A stretch of 30,174 nt of DNA from Saccoglossus kowalevskii (Eukaryota > Hemichordata > Enteropneusta > Harrimaniidae). The stretch is from NCBI RefSeq assembly GCF_000003605.2, contig NW_003120923.1, positions 50,295 to 80,468 of the forward strand, read 5' to 3'. The notes below the pieces were generated by a model. That model made no database searches, had not been told where the DNA came from, and was given only the letters and a program-made list of their open reading frames with translations. A program made the translations under genes and the position numbers. This document shows positions 10,626 to 21,200 of this stretch, piece after piece (within the stretch, counting starts at the first letter, position 1; every line of letters starts with the position of its first letter).

Positions 10626-11500
10626 ATACCAGTCTGAACTAAATCACAAGATTAAGTTTAAGGCGTAGGGTTATTTATAACTAGCTCGTCATGAGTGTTT
10701 CCAACGTGAAATAGACCTCCCACGTAGATGATAAACAATAGATGTTGGTGTATTTGTATATTTATGTTATCTAAAACATTAACACTCGCAAACATGGATA
10801 TTGAATAGGGTTTCAAGTTGAAAGCATTACCAATATACGTGAATTTCGACCTCCGTGTATGGGATCGCGCCTGGACATAAAAAAACATTGAGAAATGAAG
10901 CAAATACGCATTTATGACTGTTCCTTTCGTGGCAGTGTGAATTACTACAGAGTTGAAATTCACCATGAATGAAAGTCGAAGAGTTAGCCTATAACTTATA
11001 CCCTCTTTATATAACTATCGGTTTTTAATATTATTCTCTCTCACTCAGATTAGACTGATGGCATAAAATAAGTGTACAGACTGTTTGACTCATTGAAAGG
11101 AAGTAAGAAATGAACAACATATGTATATATAGAATGAATTATTTTTTCATTTATCACTGTTTACTTTTATTGACTTTTCTCTTCTCTGTGTTTTGTAATC
11201 AAATCGTTTATGTCCGTTTATGTATTTTCTTCGTGGCGTTAAAAATTAATTGAACCACGCCACACATTTACACATTATGTACGTATTTTTCGAGGTGTTA
11301 ACAAAAAAATATTTATTCACGCTAAACATTTACACGCTATGCAACTATTTTCCTTACTCACATCGTATGTTTTTTTTGTGGTGTAAACAAAAATACTCAA
11401 CCACGCTATGAATGTATACTCCATGTCAATAATTTATTCTTGTTTACTTCTTTTGTACAGTAAACTGCGTTAGTTTTCAAAATGACGTGCATTTATTAGC

Positions 11501-11503
<3 letters not shown>

Positions 11504-11534
<31 letters not shown>
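11504..11534. repeat. (TG)n microsatellite in the right foldback arm
   Basis: About 15 uninterrupted TG units. The matching place in the left arm (about 9629-9652) holds a shorter, interrupted CA-type run, so the two arms have drifted here. Confidence 0.9.
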
Positions 11535-11536
<2 letters not shown>

Positions 11537-11720
11537 GAGCGCCCTCTACGATACATTCTGAAAAATCTTTCGTGACGTCCATGCTCGTCCAATTAACAAT
11601 AATAATTGAAAAAATAATTAAAAAAAAAATTTAAAAATTGATGGTAATTTATGCAAATGTCACGGTGACCTCGTTACGACATCGTATTCAATCTATTTTA
11701 TGTATGAAAATGTATTCACA

Positions 11721-11880
11721 GTATCCCATTGTGACGTCATCCTCATTCAAATGACCCCTTTTACGGCCTTGTACGCTCACTTATGCTAATTTATGCACGG
11801 ATCCCATTGTGACGTCATCATTTATGCTAATGTGTGCACCGTCCCCCATTGTGACGTCATCCCACCCGTATGACGTCATC
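11721..11880. promoter_or_regulatory. Cluster of four perfect TGACGTCA (CRE-type) sites in a direct repeat
   Basis: TGACGTCA occurs at 11732-11739, 11810-11817, 11852-11859 and 11871-11878. The first three sit inside a repeated 17-mer CCCATTGTGACGTCATC (11725, 11803, 11845). Copies two and three also share an upstream TTATGCTAAT...TGCAC, giving a 42-bp direct repeat (about 11781-11862). TGACGTCA is the consensus for CREB/ATF-type bZIP proteins. It directly abuts the right end of the foldback element. No promoter or gene start is seen next to it, so it may simply be repeat structure. Confidence 0.5.
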
Positions 11881-14440
11881 GCATCCGAATATGAACAGCG
11901 CCATCATGGTCCTACCTATAGTGGAACGTAAACTACTTTGCATATGACACATTTTGCTTTTTAGTGCCTTTAAACGTGTAAAACGACATATATAGATTTC
12001 GAAAAACAATAACAATCGCATGAAGAATTTCTTACTGTAATATTTATGTTGTTGTTAGCAAGTAAATATTTTAAGAACGCCTAGAAAATGCAAAAACCGA
12101 AAATGACAAAACCATTAACACAGATTGACCTGCATATTCCTGTTAAAGTCTGCATTTCTTTGGTAAGTTCATGTCTCTTAGGGATGTTGACAAGACATTT
12201 ATGCAGTATGAAATTCTCTGGTCATGTAAATGCATGATCGGGTAATTAGTAACATGTGTCGTTTGAATTATACTACAAGACGCATGTTGACAGGTGGCAT
12301 GTTCGTTAAAGAAGCAACAACATCTTGCCAAATGCCCTATAGATTTTATGAGGATAGAAGGGAACCGGAAGTTATCCTGAATAAACTTGAAGGTATGCTG
12401 ATGTTGTTACTCACCCCTTACGAAAATTGATAGAGCCAGTGTCAGCAGCCTGTACTGCATGGTCATTAGCAGCTGCTTCCATCCATGTCATTAGCATGAG
12501 AGGAAACTCAAACAAACAATAGCCAGCCCAACTGCCAATTCCAGGCTTCCTCGACAAATCCAAACCACGTTCAACTAAAAGACGTTAACCCCACACAATA
12601 TATTCAAACTATACGGGAAACCCGGAGAATAATTTCTGTGTTTATCTACGATGAAAAATATTCCAATACAAGGTTTAGTCTTCCTGTCGGGACTCACTGT
12701 TTGATTTTCATTGTTTCATAGTTTTGTTTGCGTTCTCCATCTTTTGCGAGGAATTGATCCTCTGTTCATAGTATTGCTTTCCTTACATTAAGGTACTGTT
12801 GTCTTGTTTTTAAACAACGATTGTGGTACATATTCCTGTTTATGTTTCGTCTTTTGTCATGACTGACTTTGTTTTAGTTTAGCTGTGCTGTGGCGTGTGG
12901 AAAAATATATTTACACTGAAGTAATAACCGATAATGACCTAGTGTTTTACAGGCGCGTCATTGAGTCTGTGAATAATCATATTTCTAATGTATACTGACA
13001 GTAATATTGTTTTACTGATTTGATTCGAACAGAATGTTTTTCTCACTCTCCCTCTCTCTGTGTTTGTTACCTTGTTCAGTGAAAGCATTCCTACACTTCT
13101 TTGAGACTGTGCTTATTTTAGAGAAGTATTTATTAAAGTATTAGTTTAACATATTCAGCTAAAATTAATTTAAGCTGGTTAAAGTTTCACTGCGCACAGT
13201 GCTTCGGAATGTGTGAATGTTAGTTACCATTGACGATAAATTAGTTTTGTTGTTGGTCAGATGAGGCGATCTATGTCGAGGTTAGATTTCCAATGCCAGC
13301 CAGCAGTGTAAGAATGTCTCTGGTATTTTCTATTGAATTTGAAGGTTGTGTGCTTTAATGCATACTCTGTACATACTTCATTGTTGATTTGTTGGTCAAA
13401 TCTATTCCATACACCACGCTCAGGGTTGACCCCATATCTTATGTGCGTGGTCCCAGTGGGTATTTCCATATTTTAATAACCAAGATTAATTATTTTTTCA
13501 CTGACGTTTTATTAATAGACAGATGCTTACTGATGTTGAGTATTAATATCCTATGTTTTGCTTATAGTTTTTCTTTCTTCTAGAGAATACAATTATGATG
13601 GTTATTTTATGTTAATATTGGCGCATAGAGAAAACGGGTAATCACAAGTTTCACAAGCTCCATGTTTTAATATGGTCGTCTAGTATCACAATGTGTCCCA
13701 CACTCGACAAAACTAGGCATATTGATGGCAAAATTCGTTGTCATTAACCGTTCAGTAATATTTATGCATTTTAATTATAATCAATATTTTTATCTTGTAC
13801 CAGGCTCTATACAATTTGCATATAGGTTTATTAGCTAAGGTCAACATGCATTTCTGTCAAATATGGTTTCAATTGGATGATTGCCTAACTGTTGTAAACA
13901 TGAGATCACATGATCGTCCCAAACATGATATTAGGCTTTAGTTGTGTCCAGAAATATATTCTGCATGTGAGCTCAGAGAACTGAATTACGCTTATCTATC
14001 CCGTCACTACAGGTATGCATTCACTATATGCTATTTTAAGGCAATGTATTATGTTGTAAATGAAGCGGGTCATCTGACAGTGGCAAAGCGCATTCCTTAG
14101 GGAAAAAAAATATTTTCTAGAAAGCAGTTGAGTCCTTTAGAAGGATTCTTGTTAAAATAGTAGCCAATAGAAGCGGAATCACGCTTTTTTGTAATAATTT
14201 GTGAAATGCCTAGTCGTTTCAGGGTCGTTTCCGTTGTGATGACAAAGCTATTTGCATCACCATAATTGATTGAATAGTACAGTTAAAGTAATATTTGTTT
14301 CACAAGGATGACATCCTAGTAATGACACAGCTCATTAAATAAATTGAAACTGTTTGACTTATCTATTGAAGTAAGACAGCAGCAATTCTGAACTGTTCTT
14401 TTAGCACACGTTTGGGCGTTCGTTCTATGAACCAATGTTT
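11881..14440. other. Long non-coding stretch with weak ORF candidates
   Basis: No gene is established. On the + strand, 12230-12430 is open and ends near a donor-like GAAG|GTATGC (GT at 12392), with a mixed-composition reading. On the minus strand, 13469-13257 is the more protein-like of the two and has its own entry. The rest is AT-rich, with T-rich runs and no repeat that I could confirm. Confidence 0.3.
13257..13469 (-). CDS. Unrecognised small ORF, possible last exon or gene fragment
   Basis: Seventy codons on the minus strand start at an ATG and end in TGA. The reading contains IRYGVNPERGVWNRFDQQIN and ends KSNLDIDRLI. Its composition is balanced (Trp, Asp, Arg, Gln, His), unlike the Ile/Phe/Leu-rich chance ORFs elsewhere in the window. 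No domain is recognised. No clear splice acceptor precedes it, and upstream sequence in frame is closed by stops. It may be a fragment of an old mobile or viral gene, or chance. Confidence 0.25.
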   Translation of the reverse strand: MEIPTGTTHIRYGVNPERGVWNRFDQQINNEVCTEYALKHTTFKFNRKYQRHSYTAGWHWKSNLDIDRLI

Positions 14441-14447
14441 TTTTCTT

Positions 14448-14503
14448 AATACGCATGTGCATTGTTTTGGCACGTGCAGTAACATTTATTGCACATGCGT
14501 ATT
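14448..14503. repeat. 14-bp perfect inverted repeat around an E-box
   Basis: AATACGCATGTGCA (14448-14461) is the exact reverse complement of TGCACATGCGTATT (14490-14503). The 28-bp loop contains GCACGTGC with the E-box CACGTG (14471-14476). The arms resemble the RCGCATGCGY-type core bound by NRF-1-like factors, with a T for C change. It could be a regulatory palindrome or a small hairpin. Confidence 0.5.
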
Positions 14504-15319
14504 AGTGATTTTGATTTTTCATCTAACGAATACTGTCGTGCGCTTTGCCAATGCAACTGTTTTTATATTTGTTAAATCAGAATCCGATTAGCTCCACAGT
14601 GTTGAATCGAATAACAGTTTTAAAAATTGCATATTTTCGTCAATATTGCATCTTTAACATAGCACTTTGTATAATTTATGGTAAATATATGTAAATTAAT
14701 ATCTGTGTAACATATCCAGAACCAAAGCAATAAAAATAACATAATCCACATAGAAAAGGGTAAGCAAATAACACCGAATAAACGGCAAGGTAAATACTAG
14801 AACAGATAAACAAGTACCTCATTAGCATAAATTCGAACTACCCACACTATAATCCAGTATTATAGAGAAGGCAATGTACGTACAACGTGGCGTATATCTG
14901 CGTTTTGGACATTGGGATTGGTTTTCTGATGTCTGGTGGTAATTAAGGTAGAATTGAATTTATTTTTATAAATATTGAATATAGCGCTCGTTGATGTCAA
15001 ATTTGTCGTTGTGACTGTAGCTGAATTCCAACTGATATGCTAGTATTCATTTGTAAAAGCGATACTGTACCATATATGCATAATTACACTACAGTAAACG
15101 TATTGACCTCGTACTGTGTGAGTGAATAAATTATCGTAATCCTGCAATAACCTTAATATGGTAAAACATTCATTACCATACATTGTTTTACTCATTTGAC
15201 ACATACCCCCATATATTCGGACAACCAACAAATCGTAGGTTCAGTATTTTATTCACAGCATGCACAATGTATCTGTGTTGAAAATACAGAATATGGTAAA
15301 ATGTTTTACTAATTCAACT

Positions 15320-15533
15320 TACTGTAAAATGACTAATTTTCACTGGGTTTAAATTTCGCTGATTTTCCATTTCAGGCATATTCAGTGGGTTTTAAATTCA
15401 CGGTTTTATCATTTAGTTAATGTGTTCTATGCAAAATTTTACATATTCACTGGGTTTTAATTTAGCGCATTTTCCAGTCAGCGAAATAAGCAAAATTAAA
15501 ACCCAGTGAATAATAATTAACTCCATTACAGTA
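15320..15533. mobile_element. TA-flanked MITE (214 bp) with inverted termini, copy 1
   Basis: The left end begins TACTGTAAAATGACTAATTT, then CACTGGGTTTAAATTTCGC. The right end, reverse-complemented, begins TACTGTAATGGAGTTAATTA, then TTCACTGGGTTTTAATTTTGC. Both termini carry the dinucleotide TA and the shared CTGTAA start, as expected for Tc1/mariner-type non-autonomous elements. A strong inner hairpin pairs 15445-15463 with 15493-15511. A further CAGTGGGTTTTAAATTCAC copy sits near 15388. A second member of the family is at 19213-19376. Confidence 0.6.
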
Positions 15534-18217
15534 TTATTCAAGTTGTTCAAAATATGTAAAATATTAGTGCTTATTGATTTTTAATTCGTCAATATAGATG
15601 TGCACTCTGATTAGTAGTTTTTAAACATTAGGATATGATTAACTACTACTAGCTATGATGTGGGAAATATTGCAAATTAACTAAATCACCTGCTTCCACC
15701 GACAATAAGCGCAAATGTCAAAACATAGTTTTGAATTTACCGAAAAGAACTATAGCTACTCCAAGCTAAGCGCAAAAGGGAAAACAATTTACCATATCCT
15801 ATCATATTTTTGTCGAGGAAAATACAGTATTTGTATCAAGTAAAATCCTATTTGTTACAAAAAATATTGTTATACATTAGTTGTGAACTACATATTTTGT
15901 AATTTCATGCAGCTTCTTTCAGGCAGAATTCAAAACATAATAAATGCGAAACAGAGATAAGAAGCAAATTATTATTTGTCTTAAATATTCAGGTGTAATC
16001 GGAAATAATGATAATTATTTTTATTATTGGTGTACATATGGTTTGCATTATGTTAAGAATTATTCATAATATATTTCTGTATTTTTGTTCCTTGTCAAAA
16101 TCTGTTGTTTTCGCGTTTTTGAACAAAACTTGCAATCGGCACTTACAAAAAAAATCAGGAGAGACAACAGTGACACTCAATGTCCAGAACTGTCGCCTGG
16201 TACAAAAACATTATTAAAAAAAAAACAAGAAAAAAAGGTATATGGTATATATCACCGTGTTAATATGTAGTTACATAAGTTTAATTAAAATAAAAATGAC
16301 TGCATGTCTACGTCTTCCCAGGAGTTGATCAAACACTTAGTAATGTCGTATACATGGTTATATCATTTCTTACTAAAACTTGTGTAATAGATAACCTCAA
16401 ACTCCAATGTTTTTATTCCTTAAAATTGTCGAGAGTGAAACTCAATACCGGCAATTCTGACGCTCCACGCTTACTAACCAAAGGTATAGCGTATTACCGG
16501 AACATCTCAACCAGACAATTTTTGTATTAGCAAAGTTCGATGAGAACCTCTGCTCTTTGTTGCTTTTTTTAAATAATCGATATCTTTTTACATATAATCT
16601 GGTGTGTACATTTGTATGTACATTAGTAGTAATGTAGTAGTTGTGATGTAGTAATGTTTTTTTGTTCATTTCTGACTACAATATTACTAACTTATTTTAG
16701 TCAAGATAGTCATGTATTATTTCTAATATCGCACTAACTCAATAATTTTTGCCTACTGCCCTTGGTTAGAGACAAATGATTGGAATCTTGTAACCATGCT
16801 TCCAATATATTGGGTAACAAGTGTCGGATCCGGAGAAAATAGGATTCTCGGGATTGGGAATTGCATTTCATCTTGAATTTGTTGATGTTCACTGCAACTG
16901 TAGCTGCTGCTAGTTCATGCATCAACACTGCCGTCACATTGAGAGGAGTAACTTTGAATGTGTCCATCTGCAAACTACATTGAACAAGATTAAAGAAAGA
17001 ACAAAGAACAACATCTCTCCTTGTATATCTCTTCTCTCAGTCTGTCACCCATTGTGAAGTTAAATGTGTCATTTTCCTCATCCTATTTAATGCCAAACGT
17101 TCTTTCAATTGAACTTCCAGCAACGTAGCATCTGAATACCTTATGATTGCGTCCTACGGCACTCATCTGGGACATCATTCACAATAAGGAGAGTGACCTG
17201 TTTAATTTGTAATTCTGGCAATTCTATATTACTTAGATTAGGCCACCACTACCACTAGAATACTGTCTATTGTTCAATCGTTGTCTAGTCCCACACCATA
17301 GACTAAGTTTAAACATCTTACATCCATTTTTACTTCATGACCGTTCTGCTTCTCTTCACTCAGTGTGGACAAAATATAACTGATAAATTAACCAGTAATG
17401 CTCATCTTATCAACAAGGCTGCTGAGGCAGTCAGGGGAATCAGAACCACTATCACGAACTGTTTTAATACCTGGACCCAAATCAACACCACTTACATGAA
17501 CAAGAATCAAATGCAAACTTAAGCGTCGTTGATGAAACTGAAATGTGTTGAGTGTAAATTATTATTGATCATTAACTGAATTAAATAAATGTATCACGTT
17601 TAGCTGGAGTTTTTATTTGGTGGTTCATTATCATAAGAGTTCGTTATGCATGTGGAAGCTTGCGATACCTACAGTATGCTAAATAGGGTAAAATACCTTC
17701 CTGCATCTACTTAGAATACAAGAAAGACCAGTTATGCTAATGTTCATAAAGTGTAGAAACAGTAGGCGGCCATATATTGCTTGTGGATGTAACTGCATTT
17801 CAACTGATGTTGACACACATAATATGTGTACCACTAGCAGTAGCAGTGCGAAGCTGTAGATAAAGGCAATATGTCAAAACGTCAGCATAGTCGGTGATTC
17901 TATCAATTGTATCACAGTGATTTCAGTCACTTTGCCAGCAGATGAATAAATATACATAGCACTTTCTGTACATGTAGTAACCTCACTCACTTGAGAATAC
18001 TGGACAAAATAAAATATAGAGATGTAATAAACGAATACTTTATCATACAATCGATTACGACAGAGTGTTTAGTAACATTTGCGATTAACAGACTATTTAT
18101 GTGTTGTAATGATCTTGTGACTTTTGAAAGTGTTATGTTTATATATAACTTGTTATGTGATTGTAAAAAAAGTATTAAAAGTTTATACATAAAGCAATGT
18201 TTGTAATTGTTTTACAG
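15534..18217. other. Non-coding region upstream of the SLC22 gene
   Basis: No gene is supported. An A-rich run (about 16216-16238) and a few short ORFs are present on both strands (for example minus 16973-16734, which follows a GTTTGCAG acceptor-like word but is unrecognised). A 5' non-coding exon of the transporter is expected here, because an acceptor lies directly before its ATG, but I could not place it. Confidence 0.35.
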
Positions 18218-21200
18218 ATGTTGCACTATGACGATATATTGGTAAATATAGTGGGAGAGTTTGGTACCTATCAAAAGATAGCTTTGTTTCTGCTGGGAAT
18301 AGGGGGTACCGTGCCATCTGCTCTTTTAGTTATATCACCAGTCTTTCTTCTTGCGACAACTGATTCCTGGTGTATAGTTCCTGATCGATATAAAATCAGC
18401 AAACGAGTTTGTTTTAATAACATCACTGAGAGCTGTGAGGATTTGGTTAAACATCTCATTATACCAAAAGAAACGAGAAACTTTGGATGCAAGTCTGTCT
18501 TAGTATTTGACCAATGTCGTCGTTATAACATATCCTATGATTCCGTTACTGATTATTCAGAGGCATACATCGACCAATATCTTAACAACACTGAAACTAT
18601 GAAATGTGATCTTGGATGGGAATACGATACATCGCAGTATAAATCAACAGTGTCACAAGAGGTTAGTAAATTTCACATCCTAGAAATTATCTAAACTTTT
18701 CATAGCATAAAGCTTGACAACTTTTTTCTCAGCAAAAATGTATTAACGAACATTTCCATTTATAATTTGCATGAGCAAGAACATAGGTCTATGTAGGATA
18801 TGTGGGGTTTCTGTCCAAACTAACATATAACGTTATTCATATTTTGGGGAAATAGCATACACACGCAAGTAATTAACACGCTAGCTAAATGATAAATAAT
18901 ACTCTGAACTTCACATGTCTAGATTACATGACAATCACATTTGATATGTTTTTTTTCCCTTCCAGTTTGACTTGGTTTGTGATAGATTCTATCTGAATGC
19001 ATTAGCCTCGTCTGTTTACATGCTAGGGATGCTGGGTGGATCTGTAATTTTGGTCATCTTCTTTGGCCAGTAAGTGATATTGTTGTCTTCTTTAGAATTA
19101 GAATTAGAATACTCGCAAACATACGGATATATAGCAAACAAAAACACTAGACATACTTACGTATTATAATGCATAGTCAATCAGTGACATATGACGTATG
19201 ACATATGGTATTTACTGTAAACGCATTAATTATTCGCTCTGTTTTAATTTCGTTAGTTTTGTTGAGAAGTAAAATTGAGAAGTAAAAACTCATTGTTTTC
19301 CTGCCAAGTTCATGAAATTAAAACCCAGTGAAATTGCTCAAGACACTAAATAGTGAAATTTAATGGTTTTACGGTAAATGTATGATGTACATGATGTACG
19401 GTATATACCTAAATATAAACGGTACATACCTAAATATGTATGGTATATATCTAAAGATGTATGATGTATACCTAAACATAAATGGTATAGATATTTGCAC
19501 ACAGTCGAGAGGTGATATGAAGTGTTTCAAAAACACTAAATGTACTTTATTCTGAATGACCTTTACTCTATACGAATAAATGAAAATATAACATAATAAA
19601 CAAGGTCAAAAAATATGATGCAATTAAATTTACTTGTAGGCAAAGTAGGCAATGTTTAGTTGTGTGTTAACACAACGTATATCGTAGCTTACATATTTAC
19701 ATGAATACGTTGTATTAAAGGTTAGCTCCCAATTGTAATATAGTCACCTTGTTTGATTTTTTTAATATAGATTTGGTCGAATGGATCAATTTATGATGTC
19801 ATATATATTACTCATAGTTACTGGAATTCTAGAAGCATTTTCTCCCAACTACGTTGTGTTTGCTGTGCTGAGATTTTTCATGGCAGCAGGGCAATACGGA
19901 ATTTTTATCTCTGCATTCACTTTAGGTGAGTTTGTTTCTAAACTAAAGTGTCAATAACAAATAATGACTGTTTTAATATAAATGCTCTTTCTTTATTTTG
20001 CGTTGTTTGATACTTTTCAGTAAGTGAGTATGTTGGACCGACAAAACGCGCCATTACGGGGATGATATATATGGCACATCTTAGTGTTGGATATATGATA
20101 TTAGCTGGGTATGCCTACTTCATACGTGATTGGTGGATTTTGCAGTTGGTCATTGTTGTACCTTGTATCATGTTTTTAAGTTACTATTGGTATGTATTGC
20201 TTAATCTATTGTATTCAATACTTCGCATGCCTTATGAATAAGATATACGTCATAGTCAGTTTGTATAAAATACTGACTATGTCTATATTGTCACAGCGAA
20301 TTGTCATACAACCAACCATTACACAACACTTGAATAAATGTGTTCCTGTATAAACGTAAATGAAGGTGTGTTATTTATAGGACTCATAGACACATGTGTA
20401 ATTTTCGGGAAACACTTGCGATGTTATAATAAGCTTTGACTGACTAATATTGAACTGTAACTGTATAAATAGGATCATTCCAGAATCACCAAGATGGCTT
20501 ATTTCTGTTGGAAGGACAGAGAAAGCTGTGGAAACCATCAAGCTATTTGCCAGAGTAAATAAAGTGACAATTCCTGAAGATCTGTTTAATCAAGACTTGG
20601 ATAGTGATGACGACATAATACACTTCCATGTAAGTAGGTGTAGTGTATATGGAACAGTCTAGGGTTTTCTGTCACGATGAAAGATGTCCATTCAGGATTG
20701 GTAATATGTTCGTGTATTAAACTGAATCGAAATGTCACAAAGGGAAATACTTGCAACTTCATCATTATGCTCTTCTGTGAGCATCTATATATTGAATTCT
20801 ACCTCATGTTGATATATATGTATTAGAGTACTCATAAAATTAACTCATGTACATGTTATTCATTTACTAAACCATCGCACAAGCACAATGGATTTTACCC
20901 ATGTGACATAAGTGATTAACTTACTATTCAAAATTCAATGTTTAACGAAATCTGTGTTCTGTGATGTACTCATCGTCATCGTATTGAGCAACGTGAGGCT
21001 CAAATGCAATTTTCTGTTGGAGTTTAGGAAAAAACATATTCCGGGAACCAGAACAATTATTGTTGTGCTGATCTACTACGATATCCAAATCTGCGATTGA
21101 AGTTTCTAATTCTTTGTTACAACTGGTGAGATATTCTATTTGTTTTTGACATATTTTAACAAGGTGTAGTAATACATTTATGAGTCAGAAGTGGTTCAAT

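Larger units (their letters stand above)
9443..11706. mobile_element. Foldback (long inverted repeat) element, about 2.26 kb
   Basis: The left arm (9443-10112, about 670 bp) and the right arm (10992-11706, about 715 bp) are inverted copies. The outer ends read CATATATAAAATAGATT on the left and, reverse-complemented, CATACATAAAATAGATT on the right. Further in, both arms carry GTCGTAACGAGGTCACCGTG, GACGAGCATGGACG with ACGAAAGATTTTT, AATGCACGTCATTTTG, GAAGTAAACAAGAAT, AACAGTGATAAAT with AATAATTCATTCTATATATA, and GAGAGAATAATATTAAAAA with GATAGTTATATAAAGAG. Each arm contains repeated sub-units around AACGCCACGAAAAAA. The unpaired loop is about 880 bp (10113-10991). Long arms with internal sub-repeats are the hallmark of foldback-type DNA elements. 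I found no transposase and no target duplication, so it would be non-autonomous. The arms differ by many substitutions and small indels, so it is not a recent insertion. Confidence 0.8.

Noticed and set aside
16734-16973. Minus-strand ORF following an acceptor-like GTTTGCAG
   Set aside because: No family resemblance, no donor and no partner exon. Kept only as a remark in the region entry.
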